64,000 nt of DNA from Atopsyche davidsoni (GCA_022113835.1 JAILWY010000007.1:997001-1061000); one strand, 5' to 3'; positions 35,101 to 50,100 are shown, counted from the stretch's first letter. Translations and numbers: made by a program. The notes: generated by a model not told the origin, from the letters alone.

Positions 35101-38100
35101 GCTATCACTGACCGAGTGAAAATTAATAGACTTTAATGCATTTAGTATATTCATTAATTAACAAAATTAGTAATCTGGTTGAAAAAAATAAAATAATAAT
35201 TTGAGAGCTTATAAGTCCATGTAATATTTAAAATGAGTTTTTCATTAAATAAGTAATTGACGCTCACACATTTTACATTTAAATTTTCCAGAAAAATCAT
35301 ATGGGATTTCAGCAGCTCTTTCATCTGAATATAATGCAGGTTGGTAGCAAACCTGCAAATCTCTTCGTCGGTCATCTTCAACTTGGAGAGCAGGATCGTG
35401 CAGTTCTGAGCTCGGCGGCCGTCAATCACTGAAAGAATCTTGGAGCGACTCTTTGTGCCAAGCTGTCTCAAATCTTCAATGGAGCCGTCATTCTGTAAAT
35501 ATAAATAAACAAAATTACACACCACATCTAATACTCCTAGAATAACTTCAGAATTGATAAACTGATAATAAAAAATATTAGAGCGGCTCCTTGACTTTTC
35601 TCCTTTTTCCGAGTATATAATGTTTTCACAATTTTACTTAACAAGATTTTTGCTCTATGAACACTCATCATCTTTTTCAGGTTGGTAAAAGGTACTCACA
35701 GCAACTCCATTTTTCTGGTAAGCACAGAACATCTTATCGATGGTGTCCAACTCCATGGCGTCGTAGAGCTTGGAGTCATCCAGCTCACACCAGACGGTGC
35801 CATGGAGCTTAGCGTCTGGCAGCTTGCTCCAGTTGAAGCTCTTCAGCGGGTTGCTGGACGAGGGCACGTTCTTCTTGGTCTGCTCTTTGGGCATGGGCGG
35901 GGCCATGCAGGGTGCGGGAGGCAGCGGTGCGGCGGGCGGTGGAGGCGGCGGCGCGCAGGGGGGCGTGGGTGGCGGTGGCGGGGGAATGAAGCATGGCTCC
36001 GCCGCCATTGACGGCTTCAGACTGGTTGCCTGGAAGCAATCACACACCAAAGTTAAAATTACAAGCCATTTGGTGGATCTAGATCTTTTATTTTAAGAGG
36101 AAAAACAACAAACAGCTAACGAAGAGACATTTGATTTATTTTAAGAGGAAGCTGTTAAATACAAAAATATATATTTTTTTGTGGTCAATTGATTAAAATT
36201 AGTTTTTGCCGTAAGAGAATATCTTCGCTGATTTTAATGTTTATTTTAACTTTAAGAAAAGCTACCTTTCTAAAGTGCTAAAAAATTTCAGAACTTCCTA
36301 TACCAAAATCTATAATGGAAGTTTCGTAGAATTGTTTAGCTTAAATATGAAACAAATCCTGTGTACTAATAGATCTTTACTCCTATGGTTAGTGATCATC
36401 TCATGCACTATGCTGTCGAACATGATCACACCATCGTGTTGACCGAGATGACCGGGAAGGGTTGTCATGATATAGTTGTGTGGCGTACCTTAGCATCGTC
36501 GGGTATGCTGCCCTCGCTGACCAGTTTTTCGAACCTTTGTCTCTCAGCTCTCTCTTGCGCAACCTTTGATTAGATAAAGCAGCACATGAAGCATCAACAA
36601 GGCATTCCGTTGATGGGGTTAGGATATGCAATATAATAAGTATTATTAAATAAACATTGTTAGTATAAACTCCAACATATTTATTTAGATATAGTTATGA
36701 ATTAATTTATTATGCATGGCATTAGAAATGCTTATGAATAAGCTATGAGCTTTGCTAGTAAAACTTTTTTTTTATTAGTTATTTTATCAATATAACTAAA
36801 ATATCAATATTTAAAAAAATCATTAGTGTAAAGACTTTAAGTAAGTTGAGACCGGATTCCACCGGGGGTTCCAGTCTTCATGGGGTCGGTCTATCTATCA
36901 CCTGATGATATTGGTTGTAATTGCATGTCTTTAAAATTAAAAACATTTTTCCAATTTCTCAATGCCTTATGTGATAATAAAAATAAGTACAAATGTAATA
37001 CGTCAGTGCATTCATTTTCAAAACTAAATGAACTAGTTCAAAATAAATAGTACAAACTACAAAAAAAAGCTTTTTATTATTATTTAATAATAATATTATA
37101 CAACACAGCATTTTTGATTACGTTATTATTGTTATTATTGTTATTAAGCATAAAAATAAAACAGAAACGATTTGGCGCTCTTTCAAGTTAAGGTGATGAA
37201 AGCGTAGCCTTCAATAACAAAAATAGCAGTACAGACCTGGTGCTCTAGCTGTGCCACTCGGTGCTGTGCTTGCCTCATCTTCGCTGATGCATCGGCGTGT
37301 GCCGTGGCCTCTCTTTCCAGCCTCTCCTTCAGACGCTTAGCAGACGTCTCCAAGTCTTCTTTCTCTTGGCCTCTGAGGTCTAGTTCTCGCTCCTGAAAAG
37401 GAAATTAAAAAATTAAACATAATACGTTTCTAATTGAGTATTATCATACGTAATGTTTTTTATATGAAATATTTAATTATTGTATATTTTAATAATAATT
37501 AATATTTGAGATGCAGGTTAAAAATTATACAACACTTAATGTAGGAATACAACCAGAAAGATCTTTCTGAGATCTTTGATTTTCTGGAAAATTTGCTAGA
37601 TTAAAATCAGGCAACGAAGAATTGTGAATTAAAGAATCCTACACTTGACAAAATGATAAAATCCGTGTAAATAAGATGACTAATTTGATTTGTACTTTTT
37701 GTGAGAGCTTCTCGTTGATTTCATTGTTTTCCTTCTCCAGAGACTCCGCTTTAGTCCTGGCAGCGACCAGTTCCTCTTCCTTGGCCAGCAGGTGAACGAT
37801 CTCCATAACATTGATATCGATTGGCGCCACATCAGGATTACTAATCTTCCCGTTGCTGTTGATTGAATCTGCCCCCTTCTCCGACTGGTCAATCGACAGA
37901 TTGGAAGACTTCTCGTTGAGGTTCTCCTGGGAGCTGGTGGACGTGGTGTTGTTGGTCGTGGTCTGTAGGACTATCTGCTGGACAATCCTGTCGAGCAGCA
38001 GCCAATGCTGTGCGTGCGGGCTGTACTCCACTGGAAAGCATAAAAGATATTTATATTTTATTCTGCTAAAAATTTATTAAATGGCTCATCACCTAGCAAT

Positions 38101-41100
38101 ACAGAAAGATAAAACCTATATTCCCAATTAATGATGAAAGCAGTCACTGTTCTTTTGGTTAACAGTCGAAGTTTTACTTTGATAACCGATGCAATGAACA
38201 CATTTACATAATAAAAGTTAAAGCTTCAATCAGGTGTATTAACTATCGCTACAATTTCCGAACACTCCAATTTGGATAGTGAGCATTTTAATTAGAGTGA
38301 ATGCAAATGATAATTCTAGACTTACAAGGCAACAGCAAGCAATGCTCCAGCAGTGATAGTAGGTGCGGGTAGGCAGCAGTGTGCGAGAGCTTCCTACGCA
38401 CAAGTTCGAACATGGCATCAGCACTCTTGGTATCCACATGAGGGCGCTCGAAACGCCGAGCCAACTCCTTCTCGTCCTCAGTGCGGACCATCTCGAAGAA
38501 GTCAATGTGGCGGTCGAGGGTTTCATTTTCGTGCAGTCGTAACTTGTCGATAACTGGAAACAATTATCAAAAATATTCATGTTCAAATATTACAAGAGAA
38601 TATATAAAAACACAATTACAAAGCCCTTATTTTTAATTTTGACTCGACTAAGTGATATTAATGACGTCAATTGTCATAGAAGTCTCTGATCAAGCTGTGA
38701 AAATCAGAGATCAGTGCAAAATGATGAATTGGATCCAAAGTTTTGTAATCTTCAGGCCATGCTTAAAGGATCCTTCTATATAATTTTAGTGCTTGTTACT
38801 ATAACGCCTCATCCGCTTAACACAACTAAATCCGATACGAGACCAGTAGTGTTGCCTCTGAAACTCTCTCAGGAAACAAAGCAACAATCCTCACAAATAT
38901 ATTTCAATCCTTAAAGAATCACTTTGAAATCTTGACAGAACTTGAACTTGGATGAACCGTGAAACCATTTCTTGCGATGGCATTCAAAAACTCAATATAT
39001 TTATTTAATTACATTGACAATTAGCTGGGAAAAACAAATATCACAACAAACCTGGCTGTATTCCCAGCATGAGGAACTCGTATCTCAGATGCAGCCGGAA
39101 CTCCAGGCTCTCCACTCCAGGTCCATAGTTCAGAACGGCATTAATGAATGACATAATAGCCGTCTTTAAGTTCACTTCATCTCTGTAGACTCCGGTGGAT
39201 CTGTCCAGGTCGTTCACAATCCCTTGGAATCGCGTTCTCTCATATGCATACTTTTGGTAATGCAACATGGCTTCCAGTACCTGAAATTAATCGATTATAA
39301 AATTATTGACTCCTGTCTTCTTCATACATAATAATACGAAGGAAGAAGAGAGTATTTGAAGAATATTTGTAGTAAATGTTGAGTCTATATGAAGCAGGAA
39401 ACACTCCGGAGAACTAAAATCAATTTCCAGTTTCTGGGATGTGAGTTTTATAACTCTTGCAGTGATTGTCATAATGTATGAATTCCGAAGTCACGGGATA
39501 AAAATTTGAAGCCGCCAATAAGAGCGATGTTCAAAAAGTATGAGGAAGTAATGGACATGGTAGATTAAGAATGCAATTGAGGACTACTGTCCTCCGGACA
39601 AGTGAAATTGACAGGCGATGGCATCAAATAGAAGATGCTAATGGAAACTCTTAAATGTAAGCAAGATACATGCAAAGTTGTGATCCTGAGAATACTGATG
39701 ATGAGATGGTAGTTCTGAAAATGTGAAAGTGATAATTTTTGATCAGAATTATTATTGAATTACCTTCTTGTGCCCGCCCGGTACTAAGCAGACGGCTCCC
39801 AGTATCTCCAGAGCAGCGATCTTGGTCTTGATGTTGTCAGTGTTCAGAGACTGGGCGATGGTATTGATGCTGGTGGGATGCGCCAAAACGTGAGCTCTTC
39901 CATTCTGAAAACACCAGAATAAGTAAAGACTAAAAACTTAGCTTTCATCAAAATCTCCGACTGAAATAGAACCCATCAAGAGATTCAGAGTCAATTTATG
40001 AATTTCCATGGCTTTCAAAATGACTTGATTCTGTGCATAACACGATGGGAGTTTTAGACATGAAGATGAGCATATGATGGAAAAATGCCGAGGATTTTAG
40101 AATGAGCTCACCGAGTTGTTCATGAGCGCCTTGAGACAGCCGATGAGGCTGGTATGGAGATTGGACTGGGCCGTGGCATAGTCCATCCGTTCCAGCACGT
40201 CCAGCACGGCGCCGAGCCCCTCGTGCTCAATGAACTGCAGCACGAAGCTGTGAGCCGAGGTCCTCAGCGCCGTCTTCAGCCCGTCCGTCTGGGACATCTT
40301 CTCGCGCAGCTCGTCCTCGGGCAGCGCCTCGTTCGCAGACAGCGACTGGAAACCGACGATTCATGAAAGTTACTGATTGATCATATTTTTATTATTTTTG
40401 TATGAACTTATAGTGATCAGTAGAGAAGCCTCTATATTTAACATTTTTTCATTTAATCATTTGTCAATCAAGTTGGCGAAACAGGTAAAACAGAATAAAA
40501 AATATTTCTTCTTAAATAAAAAAATTCATAATGGAATTCCACCAAGTATTTTTTAGATTAGATTTTGGTTTTTGGAAATACAATGAATAAAGCGTGTATT
40601 CAATATTTTTGACAGAGTACTCGGTGGAAGCCCATTATAATATTTTATATAAAACACTTTTGTTATTTTTTTATATTAACATTTTGAATGTAATAAAATA
40701 TTTGAGTGATTTTTCCACATGTCATTTTTTATTGGTGACCGGTTTCGCTAGCTTTTTACAATGGCACTATCAATCAAACCGACTCAGTTTGATAATGCCA
40801 ACGTCAAAAATATTGATTATTTTTTTAACGGTTGGCGAAACCGGTCACCAATAAAAAAATTTAAATATGTAAAAATCACTCAAGTGTTTTATTTAAGTAT
40901 TAAAATAAAGTATGTGTATGAAATTGATCGTATAGTTACATTGTAGATCTGCCTGAGTGCCAGCACGTAGTCGTCGGGGGTGCGCGGGGGCAGGTCCCCG
41001 GGGGGCGCGGGGCCGGCAGGGCGGCGGCTGCAGTAGATCTGCCACTTCTTGGCACCAGGCAACGCCAGCATGGCGGCCTTGTTGGGTGCCGTGAGGTCCA

Positions 41101-44100
41101 GCTCCTCCTGAAACACCCACCGCGACCCGTCAGCACACGACAAATCAAAAAACGCGACCGCGAAGCCGCCAAGTCAAAACCACCCCCAGGATAACTTTCG
41201 GAGACTTGACTCATCTGCCAAGCCTCGCTGCGCCTTAAATCTTAAAATCAAACTACAGTAGAAGTGAGTCAAATGAGTATTTTTTTATATGTAGGGCAGT
41301 TTCTTTGTCGCACATCTCGCAGATCAGGTTGAGCTCGTGCTTGAGAATCGCCTTATAAGTGAAGATAAACGGGACTCGAAAGAGTTGTTAGACTTTTCCA
41401 CTTCGAGAGACAACGCAGAGCTGAACATCTCTGAAGTGGAACACGTGTAGAAACACACCTACTCGACAAGCTCTCGGTTTCAATTTTAGGAGCTGGCGAG
41501 TTCTCTTCTTATAAACTAGTCGGTGCCAGTGGCGTGCGCCCAGCAAGCAATAAAGCTGAAATTCAATGTTTTAGCCTAGGCAAATAACGCATTGACCAAT
41601 TACCATTCGGTTGTGTCGCAGTTAAAATTGCATTTTAAAGTGAGTGAGTGAAACTAAGTCCTTGGTCTAATCTTGTCGATCTTGTCCATCCCCGGCTCTG
41701 CTCTGGGGCTTCCCCGAGCACGATCTACATGTAATCTAATATAATCGCACAGTGTTTTACCTGAACAGCAGCAAAACGCACTCGCACGACCGGAACTTCG
41801 ATTTCTAATTGAAAGGCCAGAACAGGTAAGTTAACTTTGCATGATTAAGGAATAGATCGGCGTACCTTCCACGGGACATAAGAAAGTTTACTTTAAGCAG
41901 TCAAACTATTCCATTAGCAAGACACAACGTAAAGCAGTCTTAGATGATTACAGAATATGCAATACATATATACGTATTTTTACTCATACGGGCCAATCAA
42001 CCGAAGATAATTAAGGCTGCCTACACACGCCGCGACACAACTGACAACCGAGCGGTAATTAGCAAATAGCATCCACTTCAGCAATGTTAACTTAAAAAAA
42101 TTATCCAAACACACAAAGTAAGAGAGCTCTATTGATCAATCACCGATCAATACAGACCGGGAGGTGCGGGTTCTAAAATATACAAAAGTGTCGTTTTGAC
42201 AAATTACTAAAAACTATTTTTTTACTGTCAAAAAAATCAATTATCTTTATATAACAGATAAATAAACCAATAATTGCTTTTTTTATTATTATTTTTTTTT
42301 TATTGGTTTTTAATTAAAAACCTTTTGATTTATCGCCACGTCGATTAATTACCATCAGCAGATGTGGCGGTGACTCTTGTAGCCATAAATTAACGAGGCG
42401 GGATCCATCATCGGACATTCTATCAGCCGCGTGGCCGTCTCGCGCGTGTGCTCCCAATCGCAGGTGCGCGTCTCTCACAACACTCTGGCAATCAGACAGG
42501 TGAAACGACGAGAAAAATCCTCGAAAAGTTTTTTACGACGCCGCTGAGATTCGAACCACACTAGGTGACAACATTTGATGACTTTCAATATGTGAAAAAA
42601 AATTATTACATTTGATTAGAAATCACTCCAATACCGCAATATTCCCTTCGCGAACAGTATCATGGCTTCTGGGGCACCGTGTATAATATAACGCATGCCT
42701 CTATCTCCCATCACGTACCCGAACTTGTACCCATATGATTTGTTTGCGTCGTTGCGCAATTCGAGCAGTAAATTTTAAGTGCGCCTTTGAGCGATGAGTT
42801 TGGTAATCAACAAGTACGGAGAAAAATGCGCCCGAAACGTGCACTCAATGCTGTATCAATAAACGTATCGATACACCTCGAAGGCGTTGTAAATAGCCAC
42901 ATAACGCACTCGAACTTCTTTCGCGATGCGCATGACCTTGGCCGTATATATATGTACAAAGAGAAGTTGGTAAAAATGACGCATTTAACCTGTTACAGGA
43001 GCCATCTTCAAATCATTGACGTCAGCCCCAGTACCGACACCTAAACACTCAATGATGTTGTGTTGATATATTATATGACTATATCTTGCAGACAGAGTAA
43101 TGTTCAGTTCAGCCAACAGGCGAATCTATAAAGTGAAATCGCCAATAGATCTTCATAGATAAATCTCCGCCCACCGACCGGGGCTGGCCGCGAGCACGAC
43201 GATGCATCCGAAGGTACTGGAGCCAAGAAAGCTGGCCCTGCGGCGGAGTGCGGCAAGTTCAATCCCAGCAAGACGACCCAAGAACTTCACACTCAATAGG
43301 ATTTGGACCGTGAAATAAAAGCATTGGAATATTAGAGGATAATTTTAGAAAATTAGAGGAGTACTACGAACCACGAGCTCCGCGAACATGGCGTCCAGCT
43401 CATCCTGCGGGGGCTGCGGCACTGTGGGGGTGACGGGCTGCAGGGAGAGGGTGCCGGCGTGGTCCACCACGCAGTACGTGATCTCGGGAGGCTCGTCATT
43501 CTGCAACAACACAACTTCATCAGCATATCATCACATCAGCAGTCATATCATACCACATCCATCACACTATAAGCACGATAAAGCTTTTCACCGGCGCTCT
43601 GTTATTTCCCGTGGAGCAATCGTCATCCTGTGAAAGACGAACGATCCTAGGGTCACGTGCGCCATAATAACACCACGGCCAATGGGAAATCTGTCCCTGC
43701 GCAGTGCACGTAGTGGCGTAATGATACAGATAACGCGGGGCAGTCTTCATCACAGGTTCGTCCAAGACGCCCCAGCTCAGGTAATCTGTGAGCGAGGAGT
43801 TTATAACCACTGAGTCTATATCTCGCAATACCACGACAAAGCCACCTTCTTGTAAGTAAAAAGAGGAAAACCATGCCTCTAGGATAGCTTTTGAACTTTA
43901 AATATGATTTATTTAGAGTAACATAGCATCACGTACGTCCTATCACGTGTGCGCACGTGATGATATATCTTCATCACGTGAGGAGCAGACGGAGAATATA
44001 TCTGCCTTCTGATAGCTCATGATGAAGTACAGACATCAACACATACTGTGTCTAAATTTAAATAAGTTAACGGGAACCTCGACATACCTATACTTTATAT

Positions 44101-47100
44101 GTAGACGTGTGTTATAGATTATATATCTATATATATATTAATAAACTAACGACACACATAATAATATATTTAAATTAATTAAAGACTTGTACAAGATTTT
44201 TTTATATTAACTTATTATTTTGAAAATCCTCTCTTTGGTTGATATCAAAACCATGAGACATCGAATTTTACAGAATATTTTTGTCATAACATCACGTGGG
44301 TAGACTATAAAAAATACAAGAAATAAAAAACTTAGAATGCTCTTTAGTGATTGATATTGCATTGAAGAAACGTTTAGAAAGTTTCTGTCATTTGTAGCAA
44401 AAATGTATAACGATGCACACGAGACCCACGACTTTCGTAAAAAAACAAGCTACTTTACTGATTCATAAAATTGAGCATAAATAATTTTATTTTGAGTAAT
44501 AGTCAATAAATTATAAATCAAAATTCTATAATTGATTTCAAATTATAAATTTCCAGTAATTTAAACTATTTTTAGAAAATCTATAAAACAAAGTCTTTTC
44601 GTGCAGTATAAAATTGACATATGTATGATATATGAGATATTAATATTTCAGGAGGAGATCGAATCGGGAACCACTCGAATAAGAATCAGCAGTGCAACCA
44701 CTAAATCAATCAGTAAACCTCATAAATATGTAAAAGGTTTATGTTATAAAAATAAATACTTTACTAGTGTATATTTAAATAGAAATCAACACTCTAACCA
44801 ATAATTAAGATGCCTTAACCGACAGATCAAAGCAATCAATCAAATATGTCAATAACTTCAGATTATCTCGTTTTTATTGGGCTCTAAACTTATATTTTCG
44901 ATTACCCTCTCTCAATTACATTTCCACAAATCAGATTTAATCGATAAAACAGCTGTTAAGATTCATAACGCAGAGTTTACAATCCATAAAAAAGGCATTA
45001 ACTGCATACCGTTAAAACGCAGGCTTACGGCTGGAATAAAACCGCTCTACGACGGTACAAACTTGTATCAGCTGATATGCAGAAAATGGCGGATTAACTT
45101 TAATACATTGAAATAACAGCTCCATTAAAACGGCGGCTCCGTTAAAAGAACCTTTATCCAAGTGATGATATTTTTTTTAAATTCACTTTTTACGTATTTT
45201 GTCATCTTTCGTTTACTGTTTAAAATCAAACATATATGTGAAATGCGCTACTAAGTTTTTAGGTTTCACACATAGATGGCGCTAACGACACATGTATTCG
45301 ACATAAATGTCTAAACTCGTATTTTTTTACAGCTTAGACATCTGTCAACAATAAGCAGTCATAATATATAATATTATATATAGTATATATATGATATATT
45401 AACATGAACATTTTAAATGAAAAAAATAATTATAAAAGGAATATTCTCGTGTGAGACAAGCCAGGCTTGCGTAACAGCAAACCTTTATACAAGTCGCTTT
45501 ATTTTCAAATATACACTATTAATATCAGAAAATAGCCAAATGGCTAGGAGATCGAAACTTTCGCTCCATCCAATGAAACTCTTTCAATTCGGAGATCTCG
45601 CTCTGTCGGAGTTCTCAGAGTGTTATAAAGTAAACCGGTATGTTAAAATGCACGCAAAATCGCAGCTAAAGAGGTTCGTCGCCTCTAATTGACAGACATA
45701 TCACTTTCCCCTTCACACTCGTGCTTAACGAGACTCCATGTGCGCCATAGTGAGGTCGTAAACCACCCCAGCCATAAGGCACGGTCGCGCGCGTCAGCAA
45801 TGAAGGTTCGCTAATAAATCGCGGTTGGACGAAGACAGTCGGTCGTAAAGATGCCACGGGAGGTGCAGGCTGCTGAGTGCAGTTTATGGCGAGCTTAAGT
45901 GACCAGGAATGCGAGAGGCACTGCAGTTTTTTTTTAAAATATAATATACTAACTCCACAACCGGCAGTCCCTCCAGCTCAGACATTGTAAGCGAGGAGTC
46001 ACACCGCACTACTTTGTATGAGTGCAAGGCCGCAAACGCTAAACCAGTGATTCTCAAAGTGGTCCCTGGGATCATTCAGGGGGTACTTAAAAAATTGAAA
46101 TCGATTTGGGGGTCCCTGAACAACGTCAGGGGGTCCGCGCAAGGTTTAATAAAAAAATAAAAAAATTGTGACACGTTTTTATTAATATGGAAGTTAAAAT
46201 AAATAACAATGAATACATTTTTAGCGATTTTTATGTCCTAAGTAAAATATAAATATAGACAGGTGCATAAAATACAAGTAATAACAGGCATCGCGGTAAG
46301 TCAGGTAGGTTAATAGACTCGATACTTGCACCAACTAGTCTATAATATGAATTTATGCAGTTTTTCACCCAGGGGCCGTAGGCAAGTTTTGACTATGAAA
46401 GGGGTCCGTGGGCCAAAAGAATTTGAGAGCCACTGCGCTAAACAGAGGTGCGCGGACGGTTTCAAGCGATCAGAAGCAATTGCGCCTGTGTCTCTAAAAA
46501 ATCACAGAAAACCATCGCAAAAAGTATTTTGATATACAACTTAAAATAAATAAAATATTTAAAGCACAAAAGTTCAACTGCATATAAAGCTCAGGACTGA
46601 AAAATATATTGTTATGAACTTTACGCAAAATAGATCTACCAATGTTAAAAATAAATAACGCAGACTTATGACCTATGCCTATGGGGTTTTTTTTATGGTT
46701 CAAATCAAAATGTCCTCCAATTGTTGTTTGAAATAAAATTATAGAGATATCATAGTAAAAGAGAAGGGACTGTCACTCGCAGATTATTGGAGCAGTAGTG
46801 TCTGTGAGACAATGACTGCGGCCTTGGTGCGCCGGGAATTCCTCGGCGGGCTGAAAGATCAGCTCAAAACGTGATGTGCTTATTATATAAGCAAAAAATG
46901 GCTGTTAACATCGATATTGCATGAATTGAAATGCTCCAAAGAATCAGCAGTATCATAAAAAAATCCATCACAGCAGGATCGAGTTTCCAAAGTGTGCATG
47001 ATTATTTTTGATAGAGAGCTTTGGAAACGCGTTTATGATATGTTCGTAGATTTTGGATTTCTTTGGTGTTGAGCTGCTTGAAGTCCTAGAAACCAAATCA

Positions 47101-50100
47101 TTTATAGATCGGTGCTTTAAGACGAGTGGAGTCTAGAGGCTTGGAACCCTTCAGGGCGTGTTTGAAGAATGCTTATACGCAATTGTATGCACCAGCAAGT
47201 GAGGCTTTTGATATTCTATTGAATGAGGTTATCAGTCTCATTAGTGAGCCAACATCCCGAAAAACGTAGCAATTTCATATAATGGCATTCAAAAGATCAA
47301 CATGTTTAATGATCAGATAGAAAATAACATTCTGGTGGGACAGTCAACTCTACGATTTATTATTTACATTTCAGAAGACGTAAATACCCATTCGCTTGCA
47401 CAGTAAACCGTAAAACATGATGGTATATTTATTATTCTGCGAGTTTATTCAATATTTTTAATGTTTTAAAAACGATACAAAAGACTGTTTAAAAACTAAA
47501 AAAAAAAAACACGTGACGGGTTGATTAAAATTGAATTATAAACTAAATGTTTCAAGATAAGCGTATTTGTGTATAATATTATGAAATCTATGTTATATGT
47601 TTGACATCCTTTCAATCACTGTTTACGCATGTCTTTTAGAATACGCATATATCTAAAAAAAAATATCGAGCTTGCACGATACAAATTAAATGAGAAAGCG
47701 TCTTACGACATCAAGCAGTGGTGGAAATTATTACACCGAAAGAATGAATCTACCACGGTTAGACATATATTAACTTAAATTGAAGGTAGTTAAAAAAAAA
47801 ACAATAATAATCAACGACCTTGGTGCTGATCGTGACCGCCGCTCGGAAAGGGATTCTAAAAATCGTAAACAAGAAGAGAAAGTCCCGATCGAGAACGGAT
47901 AATTCCGTCGGATACAAAGAAATTGATTTACGATTCACAACTCTTGCTGGGGAAATCAATCAAACCTTGCGGGCGGCAAATTACACGATGCGCCGATACC
48001 GACCCGTGGTGTCCAGGTTCAGAGCCGAGTAGAGCTAAAAAAATATAAATAAAAACTGTCTTCACGTGCAAGCAAAATAAAAACCCTTAAATCTTAAAAA
48101 AAAAAATGCCCTTACTGATGTACGTCAGATTGGCAAGTTGCCAGTGTCTAGTAAAGCAATATTTATAAAAATAAAATCTCTGAATTGTTTTCAGACTCAA
48201 ATTGAGTAGTCTGGACACAGCTGCAACGGGTATTAATTACTCCGAACGCTTGCCTACCTGCACACCCGCTCGCGTACAAAAAAGTTTGGTATGTAGGTTT
48301 GTAGTTTAGATTATCTGAGTCGGAAATCCCTCGCTTAGGAGTGCACATAAATTGAGCCTGCAAGCGGAAGACATCCACTCTCGACTAATCTAAAGAGAGC
48401 TGCAGAAATATAATAGAGATAAGCAAATATTAAAAGTAACCACTGTTTTGTATATACAGGTAAATAAAAGCAAGTACGTATAATTTTTTTTTTTGCTTTA
48501 TACGAATATAAAAAAATATTCGTGATAAACTGAAATTGAATCAATGTGTGAATCGATCATCAATATATCGACACACGTGAAGCTGTGTGGGTGAAAAATG
48601 CGGATTTATTAATAGTAACTGGTAAACCTGAAAGTGCACAGTACACGGACGTGTGGTCACATAATGTCATAAAGATGCTATCGGGTGACTCGGATCGATT
48701 TCAGCGCATCTCGTATCAGAGAGGGTCATCTTCAGACCGAGGCGGAACCTCCGGGAGAAATCAGGGCTCACCTCGGGCAATTAATAACCTTCTCGCGCAC
48801 AGTCAGGTAATCTGACATATGATATATTAATGCCTCTCCCAAGGGCCTGTGCGTCTCGAGACGCTCGCCAAATAACAAATAAACTCCGGAGATGTTTCCA
48901 TCTTAAGGAATCTTTGGAGTGTATTTTTAGGAGTGGCCTATCAGTATATGATGATGTACGTTTATACGATTGCACGCTAACAGCCAATGTGTAATAAGGA
49001 ATTTCACAGATCCGAAATACAACGAGTTACTTGTATGAATCGCACGCCATTACTATGCATAGTAGTCCAGTTGTATCACTTTTTATACATATGAAGATAC
49101 CAATTTTGATTATATTATAGATTCATCCGATATGAAATATGCACACAGTCTGACTATATTGCTTATCTTAATCCGTGTGATGATATTGGTCAATACAAGA
49201 TGTACCCACGCATTTCCTATGGTTCTCACGGCATTTGATCCGTTTGGGGAACGAACTTTGCAAAATGAGTCGCCACCTCCATACAAGTCGGTTTATAATT
49301 GCAGGTGTGGAGCATACTGGTCTCGGTGCTTGAACAGTTATTTACGGAAAGAATAATAACAAACTAACTCGTACAATATGGCAAGTAAAACACACACTGA
49401 ATACACATGTAGGTAAAAAAAATTTAATTGAAACAGAAAGTGACACGGCAAAAACTAAATGGCTGCCCAAGTATTAATCACGTGACTTATTTTACGTAAA
49501 AAAAAATCAGAGATTTAAATATATATATATTTCTAAGACTGCGTGAGGAATAGGCATGAGCATATTTGTTTCACTTATATAGCATTTTCATTCCCTGAAG
49601 ATATCTTCAATAGCAGGGCCGAAGCGTTGGGGTCGAAAGTGAGACAGCCTAACACCCATGTAACCGATATGATTAGCAATAACCGAAAATATCTGCGAAC
49701 AAGGCAAGGTGAATTCTTCAGTTTCGCACCTGCAATTCATCAAATACCTCACAAGGCAAACTCTATAACAAGCACACAACAACACACACCAATAATCATA
49801 TATCAAAGAATCAATATACTCAATATTTCACGCTATAAACAAATCGCCGCTTAAAGTGCAAAGCATCAGGAACTGATAGAGCACTGAGGTGTTAATACTG
49901 AGCGTATCATTGAACAGCCGGTAAGTACGTCGGAGCAAAGCAACAACGCACTTTGTCCTTGAGCACTCTCGCATCCTTCTATAAATCTCTCTGATCTAAT
50001 TTATAGCGCGCGGGCCCGGCACTGCCGCCTCACCTTGGCATGCCTGCAGTTTTTTTCAACCGATACAAATGTATATATATACAGGGTGTATCACATACGA

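Noticed and set aside
35682..36096. Gly-rich open frames on the + strand opposite DAAM exon 11
   Set aside because: They are the complement of the FH1 proline codons; the - strand frame is a recognised formin.
42545..42570. Reverse-strand GGTTCGAATCTC, resembling a tRNA B-box
   Set aside because: The T-stem does not pair and no A-box lies at the expected distance.
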